DNA of 64,000 bases from Paracoccaceae bacterium (GTDB lineage: Bacteria > Pseudomonadota > Alphaproteobacteria > Rhodobacterales > Rhodobacteraceae), in contig WLWX01000001.1 of the NCBI GenBank assembly GCA_012103375.1, positions 734,501 through 798,500 on the forward strand. The letters run 5' to 3'. Positions 29,779 to 39,533 of this stretch are shown here, in pieces. How positions within the stretch are numbered: position 1 is the first letter of the stretch; every line of letters starts with the position of its first letter. The translations under genes and the position numbers were made by a program. Below the pieces are notes generated by a model. It searched no databases and was not told the DNA's origin. It saw only the letters and a list, made by a program, of their open reading frames with translations.

Positions 29779-30717
29779 ATGGCAGCGCGCAAGATTATCA
29801 TCGACACTGATCCCGGACAGGATGACGCGGTTGCGATCCTGCTGGCGCTGGCCTCGCCCGAGGTGCAGGTGCTGGCGATCACCGCTGTTGCAGGCAATGT
29901 ACCGCTGGATCTGACGCAGAAGAACGCGCGGATCATATGTGAGCTTGCGGGCCGGACCGAGGTTCCGGTTTACGCAGGCTGTGACCGACCACTGGCGCGC
30001 GATCTGGTCACGGCCGAGCATGTGCACGGTAAGACCGGCCTTGATGGACCAGACCTGCCTGATCCGACGATGCCATTGACCGATGGCGATGGCGTCGACG
30101 CGATTATCGAGATCCTGCGCCGGGAGCCAGCCGGTACGGTGACCCTCTGCGCGTTGGGCCCCTTGACCAACATCGCCACGGCCTTTCAACGCGCCCCCGA
30201 TATCATCGAACGCGTTCAGCAGATCGTGCTGATGGGGGGCGCCTATTTCGAAGTTGGCAACATCACCCCGGCGGCGGAATTCAACATCTACGTCGACCCC
30301 GAAGCGGCGCAGGCCGTCTTTGCCAGCGGTGTCGATCTGGTCATCCATTCGCTGGACGTTACCCACAAGGCCCTGACCAGCCGCGCCCGGGTCGAGGCGT
30401 TTCGCAACCTTGGCACACCGGTAGGACGGGCCGTTGCCGAATGGACGGATTTTTTCGAACGCTTCGACAAGGAAAAATATGGCTCGGAAGGGGCACCACT
30501 GCATGATCCTTGCGTCATTGCGTATCTGTTGCAGCCAGACCTGTTCACCGGTCGTCAAATCAATGTCGAGGTCGAGGTCGACAGCGCGCTGACCCGCGGC
30601 ATGACCGTTGCCGACTGGTGGGGCGTCACCGACCGCCCCGCCAACGCCCTGTTCATCGGCGGCATCGACGACGCGGGCTTCTTCGATTTGCTGACCGAGC
30701 GACTGGCCCGGCTATGA
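29779..30717 (+). CDS. Inosine-uridine preferring nucleoside hydrolase
   Basis: A 312-residue protein with the calcium-binding signature DTDPGQDDAVAILLAL at residues 9-24 and the conserved LGPLTNIA and LMGGAY segments, plus the active-site aspartate region near EGAPLHDPCV. It hydrolyses the N-glycosidic bond of ribonucleosides, giving free base and ribose, in salvage. Its stop codon overlaps the next start (ATGACC), so it is coupled to the acetyltransferase gene. Confidence 0.92.
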   Translation: MAARKIIIDTDPGQDDAVAILLALASPEVQVLAITAVAGNVPLDLTQKNARIICELAGRTEVPVYAGCDRPLARDLVTAEHVHGKTGLDGPDLPDPTMPLTDGDGVDAIIEILRREPAGTVTLCALGPLTNIATAFQRAPDIIERVQQIVLMGGAYFEVGNITPAAEFNIYVDPEAAQAVFASGVDLVIHSLDVTHKALTSRARVEAFRNLGTPVGRAVAEWTDFFERFDKEKYGSEGAPLHDPCVIAYLLQPDLFTGRQINVEVEVDSALTRGMTVADWWGVTDRPANALFIGGIDDAGFFDLLTERLARL

Positions 30718-31160
30718 CCGCGATGCGTCTTGCGAATGCCAATGACCTCGACCGGTTGATGCCGATGGTCGAGGCGTTTCATCGCGAGATGGGCATCGCC
30801 AGCGATCCGATGGACCGCGAAGAGGCATTGAAGCCGCTGTTGGAAGGATCCCACTTTGGGATGATCTATCTGGTGGGTCTAGATCGTGCGCCGATGGGTT
30901 ACGCCATCGTGACGCTTAGCTGGGCGGTGGAATTTGGCGGGATGGATGCGTTTCTGGACGAATTCTGGGTGCGCCCTGCCGTGCGCGGGCGCGGTATCGG
31001 CACCGATATTCTGACGCGATTGCCCGCAGCGCTGGGCGCACATGGGATCAAGGCCATCCATCTGGAGGTCGACCGCGCCGACACGGCGATCCGGCGGATG
31101 TACAACCGCGCGCAGTTCGAGGACCGCGAACGCTATATGCTGATGACGCGCAAGCTGTGA
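30714..31160 (+). CDS. GNAT-family N-acetyltransferase
   Basis: A 148-residue protein. DEFWVRPAVRGRGIGTDIL is the acetyl-CoA binding motif (R/Q-x-x-G-x-G/A), and AIRRMYNRAQFEDRERYMLMTRKL is the usual C-terminal helix and strand. Its ATG overlaps the nucleoside hydrolase stop by four bases. The substrate is unknown. Confidence 0.88.
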   Translation: MTAMRLANANDLDRLMPMVEAFHREMGIASDPMDREEALKPLLEGSHFGMIYLVGLDRAPMGYAIVTLSWAVEFGGMDAFLDEFWVRPAVRGRGIGTDILTRLPAALGAHGIKAIHLEVDRADTAIRRMYNRAQFEDRERYMLMTRKL

Positions 31161-31254
31161 GCGTGGGGAACGAGAATTATGCCTCCGGCGGGGATATTTC
31201 CGGGTCAATGATGGCACCGGGGTGGGCAAATTGGCTGCGCGTTGCCATATCTGA

Positions 31255-32694
31255 ATGATGGATTTCGGGTTTTCCTTTGACAACAGCTATGGCCGGTTGC
31301 CAGCGCGGTTTTTTACGCGGCAGGCACCGGTGGCTGTGCGCGCGCCGAAGTTGCTGGCGTTGAACGACGGGTTGGCGGCGGATCTGGGGCTGGATACGGA
31401 CGCATTGCGCTCGGACGCCGGGGTCGCTGTTTTGGCGGGCAATGCGGTGCCGGATGGGGGTGATCCGCTGGCGCAGGTCTATGCCGGGCATCAGTTCGGC
31501 GGCTGGTCGCCGCAATTGGGCGACGGGCGCGCGGTGCTTCTGGGCGAACATATCGGGTCAGGCGGCGTGCGGGTGGATGTTCAGTTAAAGGGCTCGGGGC
31601 GGACGCCTTACAGCCGCATGGGCGACGGGCGCGCCTGGCTTGGGCAGGTGCTGCGTGAATACATCGTGTCCGAGGCGATGCATGCCTATGCCATTCCGAC
31701 AACCCGCGCGCTGGCCGCTGTGGCGACAGGCGAAACCGTCCAGCGAGAGGCCGGGTTTCCCGGCGCCATTCTGACCCGAGTTGCAGCAAGCCACATTCGT
31801 GTCGGGACATTTCAGTATTTCGTCGCACGCGGGGATACCGAAGCTTTGCAGGCGCTGATGGAGCATGTTATCGCGCGACATTATCCTGATGCGGACGGGC
31901 CGCTTGGATTGCTCGATGCGGTTGTGGCGGCTCAGGCCAGCCTGGTGGCGGGGTGGATGGCGCTGGGGTTCATCCACGGGGTGATGAACACCGACAACAT
32001 GGCGGTAAGCGGGCAGACGATTGATTACGGGCCCTGCGCGTTTCAGGACATTTTTTCGCCCTCGCGGGTGTTCAGTTCGATCGACCAGCACGGGCGGTAT
32101 GCCTACAATCAGCAGCCCGCCGTGGCCGCGTGGAATCTGGCGCAGTTGGCAACCTCGCTGTTGCCGCTGATGGGGGATCGTGACGCGGCGATTGAGGCTG
32201 CGACCGCCAGCGTGCATCGGTTCGGGCCATTGTTTCAGAATGCCTGGCTGACGCAATTTCGCGCCAAGCTGGGGTTGGAGCGGGCCGAGGATGGGGATGA
32301 GGCGCTGGTCGAGGGGTTGCTGGCGGCGATGACCGAAGGCGGTGCGGATTTCACCAATGTCTTCCGGGGGTTGGCGGGTGGAACTGCGCGGTTGTCATTT
32401 GCCGATCCGGCCCCGTTTGATACCTGGCACGCCGACTGGCAGGCGCGGCTGGCGCGTGAAGAACGCGGCCCGGATGCCCGTGCCGAGGCGATGCGCGCGG
32501 CAAACCCGGCGATCATCCCGCGCAATCATCGCATTGAGGAGGTCATTCAGGCCGGTTTGCGCGGCGATCTGGCCCCTTTCGCACGGCTGACCCGGGCGCT
32601 GGCAACGCCGTATAATGACACGACCGACACCGCCGATCTGGCGCGCCCGCCCACAGTCGATCAGGAGGTTACGCAGACCTTCTGCGGTACGTGA
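31255..32694 (+). CDS. selO: SelO/YdiU family protein adenylyltransferase
   Basis: A 479-residue pseudokinase-fold AMP-transferase of the SelO family, close to the usual length. Signatures are QVYAGHQFGGWSPQLGDGRA, LKGSGRTPYSRMGDGRAWLG, FIHGVMNTDNMAVSG and IDYGPCAFQD. The C-terminus ends TFCGT, with the cysteine at the place where eukaryotic forms carry selenocysteine. It transfers AMP from ATP to protein side chains and is linked to redox stress responses. The gene stands alone. Confidence 0.93.
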   Translation: MMDFGFSFDNSYGRLPARFFTRQAPVAVRAPKLLALNDGLAADLGLDTDALRSDAGVAVLAGNAVPDGGDPLAQVYAGHQFGGWSPQLGDGRAVLLGEHIGSGGVRVDVQLKGSGRTPYSRMGDGRAWLGQVLREYIVSEAMHAYAIPTTRALAAVATGETVQREAGFPGAILTRVAASHIRVGTFQYFVARGDTEALQALMEHVIARHYPDADGPLGLLDAVVAAQASLVAGWMALGFIHGVMNTDNMAVSGQTIDYGPCAFQDIFSPSRVFSSIDQHGRYAYNQQPAVAAWNLAQLATSLLPLMGDRDAAIEAATASVHRFGPLFQNAWLTQFRAKLGLERAEDGDEALVEGLLAAMTEGGADFTNVFRGLAGGTARLSFADPAPFDTWHADWQARLAREERGPDARAEAMRAANPAIIPRNHRIEEVIQAGLRGDLAPFARLTRALATPYNDTTDTADLARPPTVDQEVTQTFCGT

Positions 32695-32740
32695 TCGGGC
32701 AATTCAGCGCCACATCAGCAGTTGCGCCAGACAGCGACGG

Positions 32741-33391
32741 CTATGGATCAAAACACCTCGTGAATGCGGCTTGCAGTGCTACATCCACGTCCGCCATCGT
32801 AACCGGCAGCCCCAGATCCACCAGGCTGGTCACCCCATGCCCGGCGATGCCGCAGGGGACTATGCCGTCGTAATGCTGCAGATCCGGATCCACATTGATT
32901 GAAACCCCGTGAAAGCTGACCCATTTGCGCAGGCGAATGCCGATGGCGGCAATCTTGTCTTCGCGTGGGTCACCGTTGGGCAAGGGGGGGTTTTGAGGTC
33001 GGCTGACCCAAACGCCGACGCGCCCCGCCCGGCGTTCGGCGGTGACACCGAATTCGGCGAGTGTGCCGATCACCCAATCTTCCAGAGCTCGGACAAATAC
33101 GCGCACATCGCGTCCGCGTGCGGCGACATCCAGCATGACATAAGCAACCCGTTGCCCGGGCCCGTGATAGGTGTATTGCCCGCCTCGCGCCGAGGCGAAA
33201 ACCGGGAACCGGTCCGGGGCGGTCAGATCTTCCGGGCGCGCGCTGGTTCCGGCCGTGTAAAGGGGCGGGTGTTCGAGCAGCCAGATCGCCTCGTCCGCTG
33301 TGCCCGCGCGGATGTCGGCAGCGCGGGCCTCCATCCAGGCGACGGCGGCTTCATATTCGACGGGTTTATCAGAGGTGATCCACTCTACCAT
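32741..33391 (-). CDS. lipB: Octanoyl-[acyl-carrier-protein]:protein N-octanoyltransferase
   Basis: A 216-residue enzyme that moves octanoyl from ACP to lipoyl domains, the first step of lipoate synthesis. The start at 33391 gives [20 protein letters not shown], a standard LipB N-terminus; the longer frame runs over the tRNA-Leu gene and is rejected. Key features are [19 protein letters not shown], the catalytic lysine in [20 protein letters not shown] and the catalytic cysteine in [15 protein letters not shown]. It converges on selO. Confidence 0.95.
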   Translation of the reverse strand: MVEWITSDKPVEYEAAVAWMEARAADIRAGTADEAIWLLEHPPLYTAGTSARPEDLTAPDRFPVFASARGGQYTYHGPGQRVAYVMLDVAARGRDVRVFVRALEDWVIGTLAEFGVTAERRAGRVGVWVSRPQNPPLPNGDPREDKIAAIGIRLRKWVSFHGVSINVDPDLQHYDGIVPCGIAGHGVTSLVDLGLPVTMADVDVALQAAFTRCFDP

Positions 33392-33507
33392 TTTGCGGTC
33401 CTGCTGGCAGTCATCAGGCGGCTTGTCCCATGCGGTGCGCGCACTGTCAAAATCCGCTTCACAAGCCAAATCGCCCACGCTATACGCGCCGCACCCTGCC
33501 GGGTCTT

Positions 33508-33594
33508 GCGGTCGTGGCGGAATTGGTAGACGCGCAGCGTTGAGGTCGCTGTTCTGTAACAGGAGTGAGGGTTCGAGTCCCTCCGACCGCACCA
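33508..33594 (+). tRNA. tRNA-Leu (anticodon GAG)
   Basis: An 87-nt tRNA with acceptor GCGGTCG pairing CGACCGC, encoded CCA, a D-arm GGCGGAATTGGTAGACGC, an anticodon stem-loop CAGCG-TTGAGGT-CGCTG, a long variable arm and a T-arm GAGGGTTCGAGTCCCTC. The long variable arm and discriminator A fit leucine. Confidence 0.96.
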
Positions 33595-33687
33595 AATTCA
33601 CTTTTCGAAGAAAAGCGACGACCAACCTCACATAAAGGCGCTGGGCGGCAGTCGTATCCAGAAACGGCCAGAGATTCCGCTGTTTTA

Positions 33688-33798
33688 AAGCAGTTCGCGT
33701 TTAACCTGAATCAGAGTTCTCCGCCTCTCAATCGGCAAGTTGCTGATTTAGAACGCGATTTCTGATATGCGATGTCTCAAGTAAAACGCGAACCGCTA
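33688..33798. mobile_element. 111-bp MITE with TA target duplication
   Basis: The ends AAAGCAGTTCGCGTTTAACC and (reverse complement of the right end) TAGCGGTTCGCGTTTTACTTG are imperfect inverted repeats over about 22 bp, bounded by TA at 33686-33687 and 33799-33800. There is no coding content. The TA duplication and the size suggest a Tc1/IS630-type non-autonomous element, but its ends differ from those of the IS630 copies here. The rest of 33595-33963 holds no gene. Confidence 0.7.
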
Positions 33799-33912
33799 TA
33801 GGGTATTCTAATCGCCCGCATCAAAGTCGCTATCCGAAGTAACGCGACGACGACATTCGAAACACCTTGCTTCGCGGATGCCCGAGAACTGAACCGGGCG
33901 CGGCGGGTTTCG

Positions 33913-33952
33913 CGCAACACACCGGGCGTTTCGACCCATCCGGCGTGTTGCG
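33913..33952 (-). terminator. Hairpin downstream of the FAH-family gene
   Basis: CGCAACACACCGG pairs with CCGGCGTGTTGCG (12 of 13 positions) across a 14-bp loop, 12 bp past the FAH gene stop on the minus strand. No T run is seen. Confidence 0.4.
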
Positions 33953-33963
33953 TCGATTCCTGT

Positions 33964-34809
33964 TCAGGCGTCCATCACCACGGTTTGTTTCTGGCGTCCC
34001 AGCCCTTCGATCCAGACTTCCATCGTATCGCCCACTTTCAGGAACTGCGGCGGTTTCAGGCCCAGGCCGACGCCCGGTGGTGTCCCGGTTGAGATCACGT
34101 CGCCGGGTTGGAGCGTCATCAGCTGGCTCAGGTGGCTGACGATATGCGCGACCGAAAAGATCATGGTTTTGGTATTTCCCGTCTGCCGACGCACGCCAGA
34201 GACATCCAGCGTCATATCCAGATTCTGCACGTCGGGAACCTCGTCCCGAGTCACCAGCCAGGGGCCGGTCGGACCGAATGTGTCGCAGGATTTTCCCTTG
34301 ACCCACTGACCGCTCAGCTGAAATTGAAAATCCCGCTCGGACAGGTCGTTGATAACGCAATACCCGGCAACATGGTTCAATGCGTCCTGTTCTGAGACGT
34401 ATTTGGCAGGCGTCCCGATGACGACGCCCAATTCAACCTCCCAGTCCGATTTGATTGATCCGCGCGGGATCGAGACGGTGTCATTCGCGCCAACCACGGC
34501 CGAGCTTGCCTTCATGAACAGGACGGGGTGTTCGGGAACCTCCATGCCGGATTCTTCGGCGTGGTCGGAATAGTTCAGGCCGATGCACATGAATTTGCCG
34601 ATGCCCCCGACGCAGGCCCCGAACCGGGGGCTGCCTGACACGATTTTCAGCGTGTTCACGTCCAGCGCCCGCAGACGGTCCAGCGATGCCTCGCTCAGCA
34701 TCGCGCCGTTGATGTCATCGACATGACCCGACAGGTCGCGCAACTGACCGTCGCCATCAATCAGGCCTGGCTTTTCGGATCCTGCGTCGCCGTATCTTAC
34801 GAGTTTCAT
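33964..34809 (-). CDS. Fumarylacetoacetate hydrolase family protein
   Basis: A 281-residue protein with the FAH C-terminal domain. The metal site lies in SDWEVELGVVIG (E-x-E) with FMCIGLNYSDHAEESGM upstream, YCVINDLSERDFQ and VISTGTPPGVGLGLKPP downstream. Members cleave or hydrate beta-diketo acids; close relatives act on 2,4-diketo-3-deoxy sugar acids such as those from L-rhamnonate or L-fuconate. It is 13 bp downstream of an IlvD/Edd dehydratase on the same strand, which supports a role in sugar-acid breakdown. Confidence 0.85.
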   Translation of the reverse strand: MKLVRYGDAGSEKPGLIDGDGQLRDLSGHVDDINGAMLSEASLDRLRALDVNTLKIVSGSPRFGACVGGIGKFMCIGLNYSDHAEESGMEVPEHPVLFMKASSAVVGANDTVSIPRGSIKSDWEVELGVVIGTPAKYVSEQDALNHVAGYCVINDLSERDFQFQLSGQWVKGKSCDTFGPTGPWLVTRDEVPDVQNLDMTLDVSGVRRQTGNTKTMIFSVAHIVSHLSQLMTLQPGDVISTGTPPGVGLGLKPPQFLKVGDTMEVWIEGLGRQKQTVVMDA

Positions 34810-34822
34810 CTTTTCGTCCTTT

Positions 34823-36610
34823 TTAGTGGTTGTCTCGCGGGGTCGGGCCGTGCGCGATATCTTGGTAGGCGTCCGCCCCTTTCAGGGTCATACCCTCGCT
34901 GAAGGGGCGCACTTTCTCTCGGAACAGCTCTTGCCAGGGGCTGTGGCTGTCGGGTGCGAAGGGGCGATCCGGCAGGTCTGCGCGGCGCTGGTCAAGTTCA
35001 TCTGCGTCGACCAGCATGTTCGCGGTGCAGGTGTTGAGGTCGATGCGCACCCTGTCGCCTGTGCGCACCAGCGCCAGCCCGCCGCCATCCGCCGCCTCGG
35101 GCGAGGCATTGAGGATTGACGGGCTCCCAGAGGTTCCCGATTGCCGCCCGTCGCCGACACAAGGCAGCGCGTGGATACCGCGTTTGAGCAAATAGGCAGG
35201 CGGGCGCATGTTCACCACCTCGGCCCCGCCGGGATAACCGATGGGGCCAGCGCCACGCATGATCAGGATGCAGTGTTCGTCGATGCCCAGGGCTTCGTCG
35301 TCGATGCGGTGATGAAAATCCTCGGGCCCGTCAAAGACGATGGCGCGGCCTTCGAAGGCATTGGGGTCTTCTGAGTTGGTCAGATACCGGTCGCGGAATT
35401 CATCGGAAATCACGCTGGTCTTCATGATGGCCGAGTCAAACAGGTTCCCGGACAGGTTGATGAATCCGGCGTCCGGCAGCAATGGGCTGGATGCCGTGAA
35501 TATCACGTCCGGGTTCAGGCTGCGGCTTGTGGCGCAATTCTCGGCCATTGTTTTGCCGTTGGCGGTGACAGCATCCGGGTGTGGCAGCAGGCCATTGGCC
35601 AGAAGCTCTCCGATTACGGCGGGGACACCACCGGCCTGATGATAATCTTCGCCCAGGTAAGTGCCCGCCGGTTGCAGGTTCACCAGCAGCGGAACCTTGT
35701 GCCCGATGCGCTGCCAGTCGTCGTTGTCCAGCGGCACACCCAGATGCCGGGCGATGCCGTTCAGATGGATCGGCGCATTGGTCGACCCGCCGATGGCCGA
35801 GTTGATGACGATGGCATTCTCGAACGCCTCACGCGTCATGATGTCTGTTGGCTTCAGGTCGTCGTGCACCATCTGGACGATCCGTTGCCCGGTACAATAG
35901 CTGATTTGCCCGCGTTCGCGGTACGGGGCCGGGATCGCAGCAGAACCGGGAAGCTGCATGCCCAGGGCTTCCGCCAGAGAGTTCATCGTCGTCGCCGTGC
36001 CCATGGTATTGCAATAGCCGACCGACGGGGCCGAGGCGGCAGCGATCTCCATGAACTCCTCGTCGTCAATCTCTCCGGCGGCCAGCTGTTCGCGGGCTTT
36101 CCAGACCACAGTGCCGGAACCGGCGCGTTCGCCCTTGTACCAGCCGTTCAGCATTGGCCCGACAGACAGGGCGATGGCGGGGATATTCACGGTCGCGGCA
36201 GCCATCAGCAGAGCCGGGGTCGTCTTGTCGCACCCGATGTTCAGCACAACGCCATCCAGCGGATACCCGAACAAGGCTTCGACCAGACCCAGATAGGCAA
36301 GATTGCGATCCAGCATCGCCGTCGGACGCTTGCCGGTTTCCTGGATTGGATGCACCGGAAATTCGATCGCTGTTCCGCCGGCCGCAATAATCCCGTCGCG
36401 CACCCTTTTGGACAGCTCGATATGATGCCGGTTGCAGGGCGACAGGTCGCTGCCGGTCTGGGCATTGCCGATGATCGGCTTGCCGGATTGCAATTCCGGG
36501 CGCGTCAGCCCGTAATTCAGATAGCGTTCCAGATAAAGCGCCGTCATTTCCGGGTTGTCCGGGTTCATGAACCATTGCTGCGAACGAAGTTTCGGGGTCT
36601 TGTGCGTCAC
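34823..36610 (-). CDS. IlvD/Edd family dehydratase, probably sugar-acid specific
   Basis: About 595 residues from the GTG at 36610 ([16 protein letters not shown]), which keeps the conserved KLRSQQW start; the alternative ATG is at 36568, and the far longer upstream frame overlaps the divergent UxaA gene. Fe-S cysteines lie in [13 protein letters not shown] and [13 protein letters not shown], and [20 protein letters not shown] is typical of the aldonate-dehydratase branch rather than of IlvD proper. It would dehydrate an aldonic acid to a 2-keto-3-deoxy acid for the FAH-family protein downstream. It is divergent from the UxaA-type gene with a 100-bp shared promoter region. Confidence 0.85.
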   Translation of the reverse strand: MTHKTPKLRSQQWFMNPDNPEMTALYLERYLNYGLTRPELQSGKPIIGNAQTGSDLSPCNRHHIELSKRVRDGIIAAGGTAIEFPVHPIQETGKRPTAMLDRNLAYLGLVEALFGYPLDGVVLNIGCDKTTPALLMAAATVNIPAIALSVGPMLNGWYKGERAGSGTVVWKAREQLAAGEIDDEEFMEIAAASAPSVGYCNTMGTATTMNSLAEALGMQLPGSAAIPAPYRERGQISYCTGQRIVQMVHDDLKPTDIMTREAFENAIVINSAIGGSTNAPIHLNGIARHLGVPLDNDDWQRIGHKVPLLVNLQPAGTYLGEDYHQAGGVPAVIGELLANGLLPHPDAVTANGKTMAENCATSRSLNPDVIFTASSPLLPDAGFINLSGNLFDSAIMKTSVISDEFRDRYLTNSEDPNAFEGRAIVFDGPEDFHHRIDDEALGIDEHCILIMRGAGPIGYPGGAEVVNMRPPAYLLKRGIHALPCVGDGRQSGTSGSPSILNASPEAADGGGLALVRTGDRVRIDLNTCTANMLVDADELDQRRADLPDRPFAPDSHSPWQELFREKVRPFSEGMTLKGADAYQDIAHGPTPRDNH

Positions 36611-36712
36611 GAGCGCGGTGCATCCTATTTTGACGTTGCCGCGATCTTCGTACAGAGGTGTGGCAGGTGAACGCAAGGTCAGGGTGCTTTGGTAGGAAAA
36701 AGGGAGGTTTGC

Positions 36713-38224
36713 ATGACCGATTTCATTCGATTCGATTCCAGTGACAACGTCGTGACCGCGACCCGGGCGCTGGAGGCTGGTCACCAGGTCGAAGGCGTTT
36801 TGACCCAGACGCTGATTCCATCCGGCCACAAGATCGCAACGGCACCGATTGGCGCTGGCCAGCAGATCACGAAATACGCGCAGTTCATCGGGCTGGCCTC
36901 GACCGAGATTGCCGCGGGGGCACATGTGCACACGCATAACGTCGAGTTTCGCGCGACCGAGGCAGCGTATGAATTCGCAACCGATCTTCGCCCCGTCGCG
37001 ATGGTGCCCGAGGATCAGCGCGATACCTTCATGGGGTTCCGGCGCGAAAGCGGACGGGTGGGAACGCGCAATTACATCGCGGTTGTCACCTCGGTGAATT
37101 GTTCGGCGACAGCCGCGCGCCGGATTGCCGATGCCTTCGGCCCCGAAGAGATGGCCGCCTATCCCAACGTCGACGGTGTCGTCGCATATGTTCACGGCAC
37201 AGGCTGTGGCATGGCCGGTGACGGCGACGGGTTCGAAGCGCTGCAGCGCGTGATGTGGGGCTATGCACGCCATCCGAACCACGCTGGCGTGCTGATGGTG
37301 GGCCTTGGGTGTGAGATGAACCAGATCGACTGGCTGCTTGAGGCTTATGGGTTAAAGCAGGGTCCGCTGTTCCAGACGATGAATATTCAAGGCGTCGCCG
37401 GTCTGCGCCGAACGGTGGAGCTGGGGATTGAGAAGGTCCGCGCCATGCTGCCCCTGGCCAACGAAGCGCAGCGCGAACCTTGCCCGGCATCGGATCTGAT
37501 GGTTGCCCTGCAGTGCGGCGGATCGGACGCCTGGAGCGGGGTCACCGCGAACCCGGCGCTGGGCCACGCCTGCGATCTGTTGACGGCGCAGGGGGGCACC
37601 GGCGTTCTGGCCGAAACGCCCGAGATTTACGGGGCCGAGCATCTTCTGACCCGCCGCGCTGTGGACGCGGCGGTTGGTGACCGGCTGGTCGGGCTGATCG
37701 ACTGGTGGAAGGATTACACTGAACGCAACAAGGGCTCGATGGACAACAACCCGTCGCCCGGGAACAAGAAGGGCGGTCTGACGACGATATTAGAGAAATC
37801 GCTGGGCGCGGCAGCAAAGGGGGGAACCTCGCCCCTGACCGGGGTATTCAAATACGCCGAACCGGTGAGGGCGAAGGGTTTCACCTTCATGGACAGCCCC
37901 GGCTATGACCCGGCAAGTGTGACGGGGCAGATTGCGGGGGGGTGCAATCTGGTGGTGTTCACAACCGGGCGCGGATCGGCCTTCGGCTCTAAGCCCGCGC
38001 CGACGATTAAGGTTGCGACGAACTCTGAAATGTACGCCCGCATGACCGAAGACATGGACATCAACGCAGGTGACATGTTGACCGGGGGCGTGTCGCTGGA
38101 AGACAAAGGGCGCGAGATCTATCAGATGCTGCTGAGCGTCGCCTCGGGCGGGGTCACGAAATCCGAAGCGCAGGGGCTGGGCGACTATGAGTTCGTGCCC
38201 TGGCAGATCGGTGCGGTGATGTAG
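36713..38224 (+). CDS. UxaA-family altronate/galactarate-type dehydratase
   Basis: A 503-residue protein with an N-terminal SAF-like domain (about residues 1-90; [29 protein letters not shown]) and the UxaA catalytic part ([56 protein letters not shown]). Full-length fusion of the two parts matches altronate dehydratase. It removes water from an aldaric or aldonic acid using iron. The start at 36713 follows a strong AAAGGGAGG. It is followed by an ABC transporter operon on the same strand. Confidence 0.88.
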   Translation: MTDFIRFDSSDNVVTATRALEAGHQVEGVLTQTLIPSGHKIATAPIGAGQQITKYAQFIGLASTEIAAGAHVHTHNVEFRATEAAYEFATDLRPVAMVPEDQRDTFMGFRRESGRVGTRNYIAVVTSVNCSATAARRIADAFGPEEMAAYPNVDGVVAYVHGTGCGMAGDGDGFEALQRVMWGYARHPNHAGVLMVGLGCEMNQIDWLLEAYGLKQGPLFQTMNIQGVAGLRRTVELGIEKVRAMLPLANEAQREPCPASDLMVALQCGGSDAWSGVTANPALGHACDLLTAQGGTGVLAETPEIYGAEHLLTRRAVDAAVGDRLVGLIDWWKDYTERNKGSMDNNPSPGNKKGGLTTILEKSLGAAAKGGTSPLTGVFKYAEPVRAKGFTFMDSPGYDPASVTGQIAGGCNLVVFTTGRGSAFGSKPAPTIKVATNSEMYARMTEDMDINAGDMLTGGVSLEDKGREIYQMLLSVASGGVTKSEAQGLGDYEFVPWQIGAVM

Positions 38225-38385
38225 CAATTTGGTGGCGATGCCAATTCGACCGGTCGGCAGAATTCGCGAGACTTGGGAGAAACTGCAGAGCAAGTGGCAG
38301 ATTCATTTGTTGCATTGCAGGCAAGCATTGGATTTAAGTTTCATCCAGAAGTGCAGGACAACCTGCCAACATCAGGGAGCCCGGT

Positions 38386-39480
38386 TTGGCAGACACCAAT
38401 ACCGATGACGCGTTCGTCGAATTTGACCGCGTCCAGAAAAGTTATGACGGCGAGGTTCTGGTCGTCAAAGACCTGAATCTTTCCATGCCAAAGGGCGAGT
38501 TTCTAACAATGCTTGGGCCGTCGGGGTCCGGCAAGACGACATGTCTGATGATGCTGGCCGGGTTTGAAACCGCCACCCACGGCGAAATTCGCCTTGGCGG
38601 GGCCGAGATCAACAACATCCCGCCCCACAAGCGCGGCATCGGCATGGTGTTCCAGAACTACGCCCTGTTCCCGCATATGACGGTGAATGAAAACCTCGCT
38701 TTTCCGCTGGAAGTGCGCGGGATGGGCAAAGACGAACGTGAAGCCAAAGTCACCCGCGCGCTGGATATGGTGCAGATGGGTGAATTCGGCAATCGCCGTC
38801 CGGCACAACTGTCCGGTGGGCAGCAACAGCGGATCGCCTTGGCGCGTGCATTGGTCTTTGACCCCAAGCTGGTCTTGATGGACGAACCGCTGGGTGCGCT
38901 GGACAAGCAACTGCGCGAACACATGCAGTATGAGATCAAGCATCTGCATGAAAGCCTTGGGATCACAGTGGTCTATGTGACTCACGATCAATCCGAAGCC
39001 CTGACGATGTCGGACCGCGTGGCAGTGTTTGATGACGGCCGCATCCAACAGCTCGCCCCGCCCGAAGACCTGTATGAACGCCCCGAAAACAGCTTCGTTG
39101 CGCAGTTCATCGGCGAAAATAACAAACTGTCCGGTACGGTCATCTCAAAATCCGGCGATACGGCGACCGTGAAACTGGCAAATGGCGAAACCTGCCAGGC
39201 GCTGGCGGTCAGCTGCGGCGACGCAGGGTCCGAGACGCTGATCTCGATCCGGCCCGAACGTGTTTCGGTTGGCGGCAAAGGCGGCGGGAACTCGACAACT
39301 GCAGATGTGAAGGAACTGATCTACCTCGGCGATCACATCCGCTGCCGGTTGAACATGCATGGCAATGACGATTTCGTGGTCAAAGTGCCAAACTCCGCCG
39401 GGCATGAGCATCTTGTTGTCGGTGAAAAAACCCAAGTGACATGGGCGATTGAAGACGCACGCGCGTTGAACCCGCTCTGA
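38386..39480 (+). CDS. ABC transporter ATPase, PotA type
   Basis: A 364-residue ATP-binding subunit. Walker A is GPSGSGKTT, signature LSGGQQQRIALARAL, Walker B LVLMDEPLGALD, and the switch histidine is in YVTHDQSEAL. A C-terminal TOBE domain (about residues 285-360) is present. The start is TTG at 38386, preceded by AGGGAG. It opens a four-gene operon (ATPase, binding protein, two permeases) of the spermidine/putrescine type. The dehydratase neighbours suggest the real substrate may be a sugar acid or a related compound. Confidence 0.9.
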   Translation: MADTNTDDAFVEFDRVQKSYDGEVLVVKDLNLSMPKGEFLTMLGPSGSGKTTCLMMLAGFETATHGEIRLGGAEINNIPPHKRGIGMVFQNYALFPHMTVNENLAFPLEVRGMGKDEREAKVTRALDMVQMGEFGNRRPAQLSGGQQQRIALARALVFDPKLVLMDEPLGALDKQLREHMQYEIKHLHESLGITVVYVTHDQSEALTMSDRVAVFDDGRIQQLAPPEDLYERPENSFVAQFIGENNKLSGTVISKSGDTATVKLANGETCQALAVSCGDAGSETLISIRPERVSVGGKGGGNSTTADVKELIYLGDHIRCRLNMHGNDDFVVKVPNSAGHEHLVVGEKTQVTWAIEDARALNPL

Positions 39481-39533
39481 CGAAACGACCCGCCGAAGCT
39501 TCGGCAATGACGACTAACCAGGGAGAATATGAC

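Noticed and set aside
34823-37282. 819-residue version of the IlvD/Edd dehydratase
   Set aside because: The first 220 residues run antisense through the UxaA-type gene; the conserved N-terminus starts near 36610.
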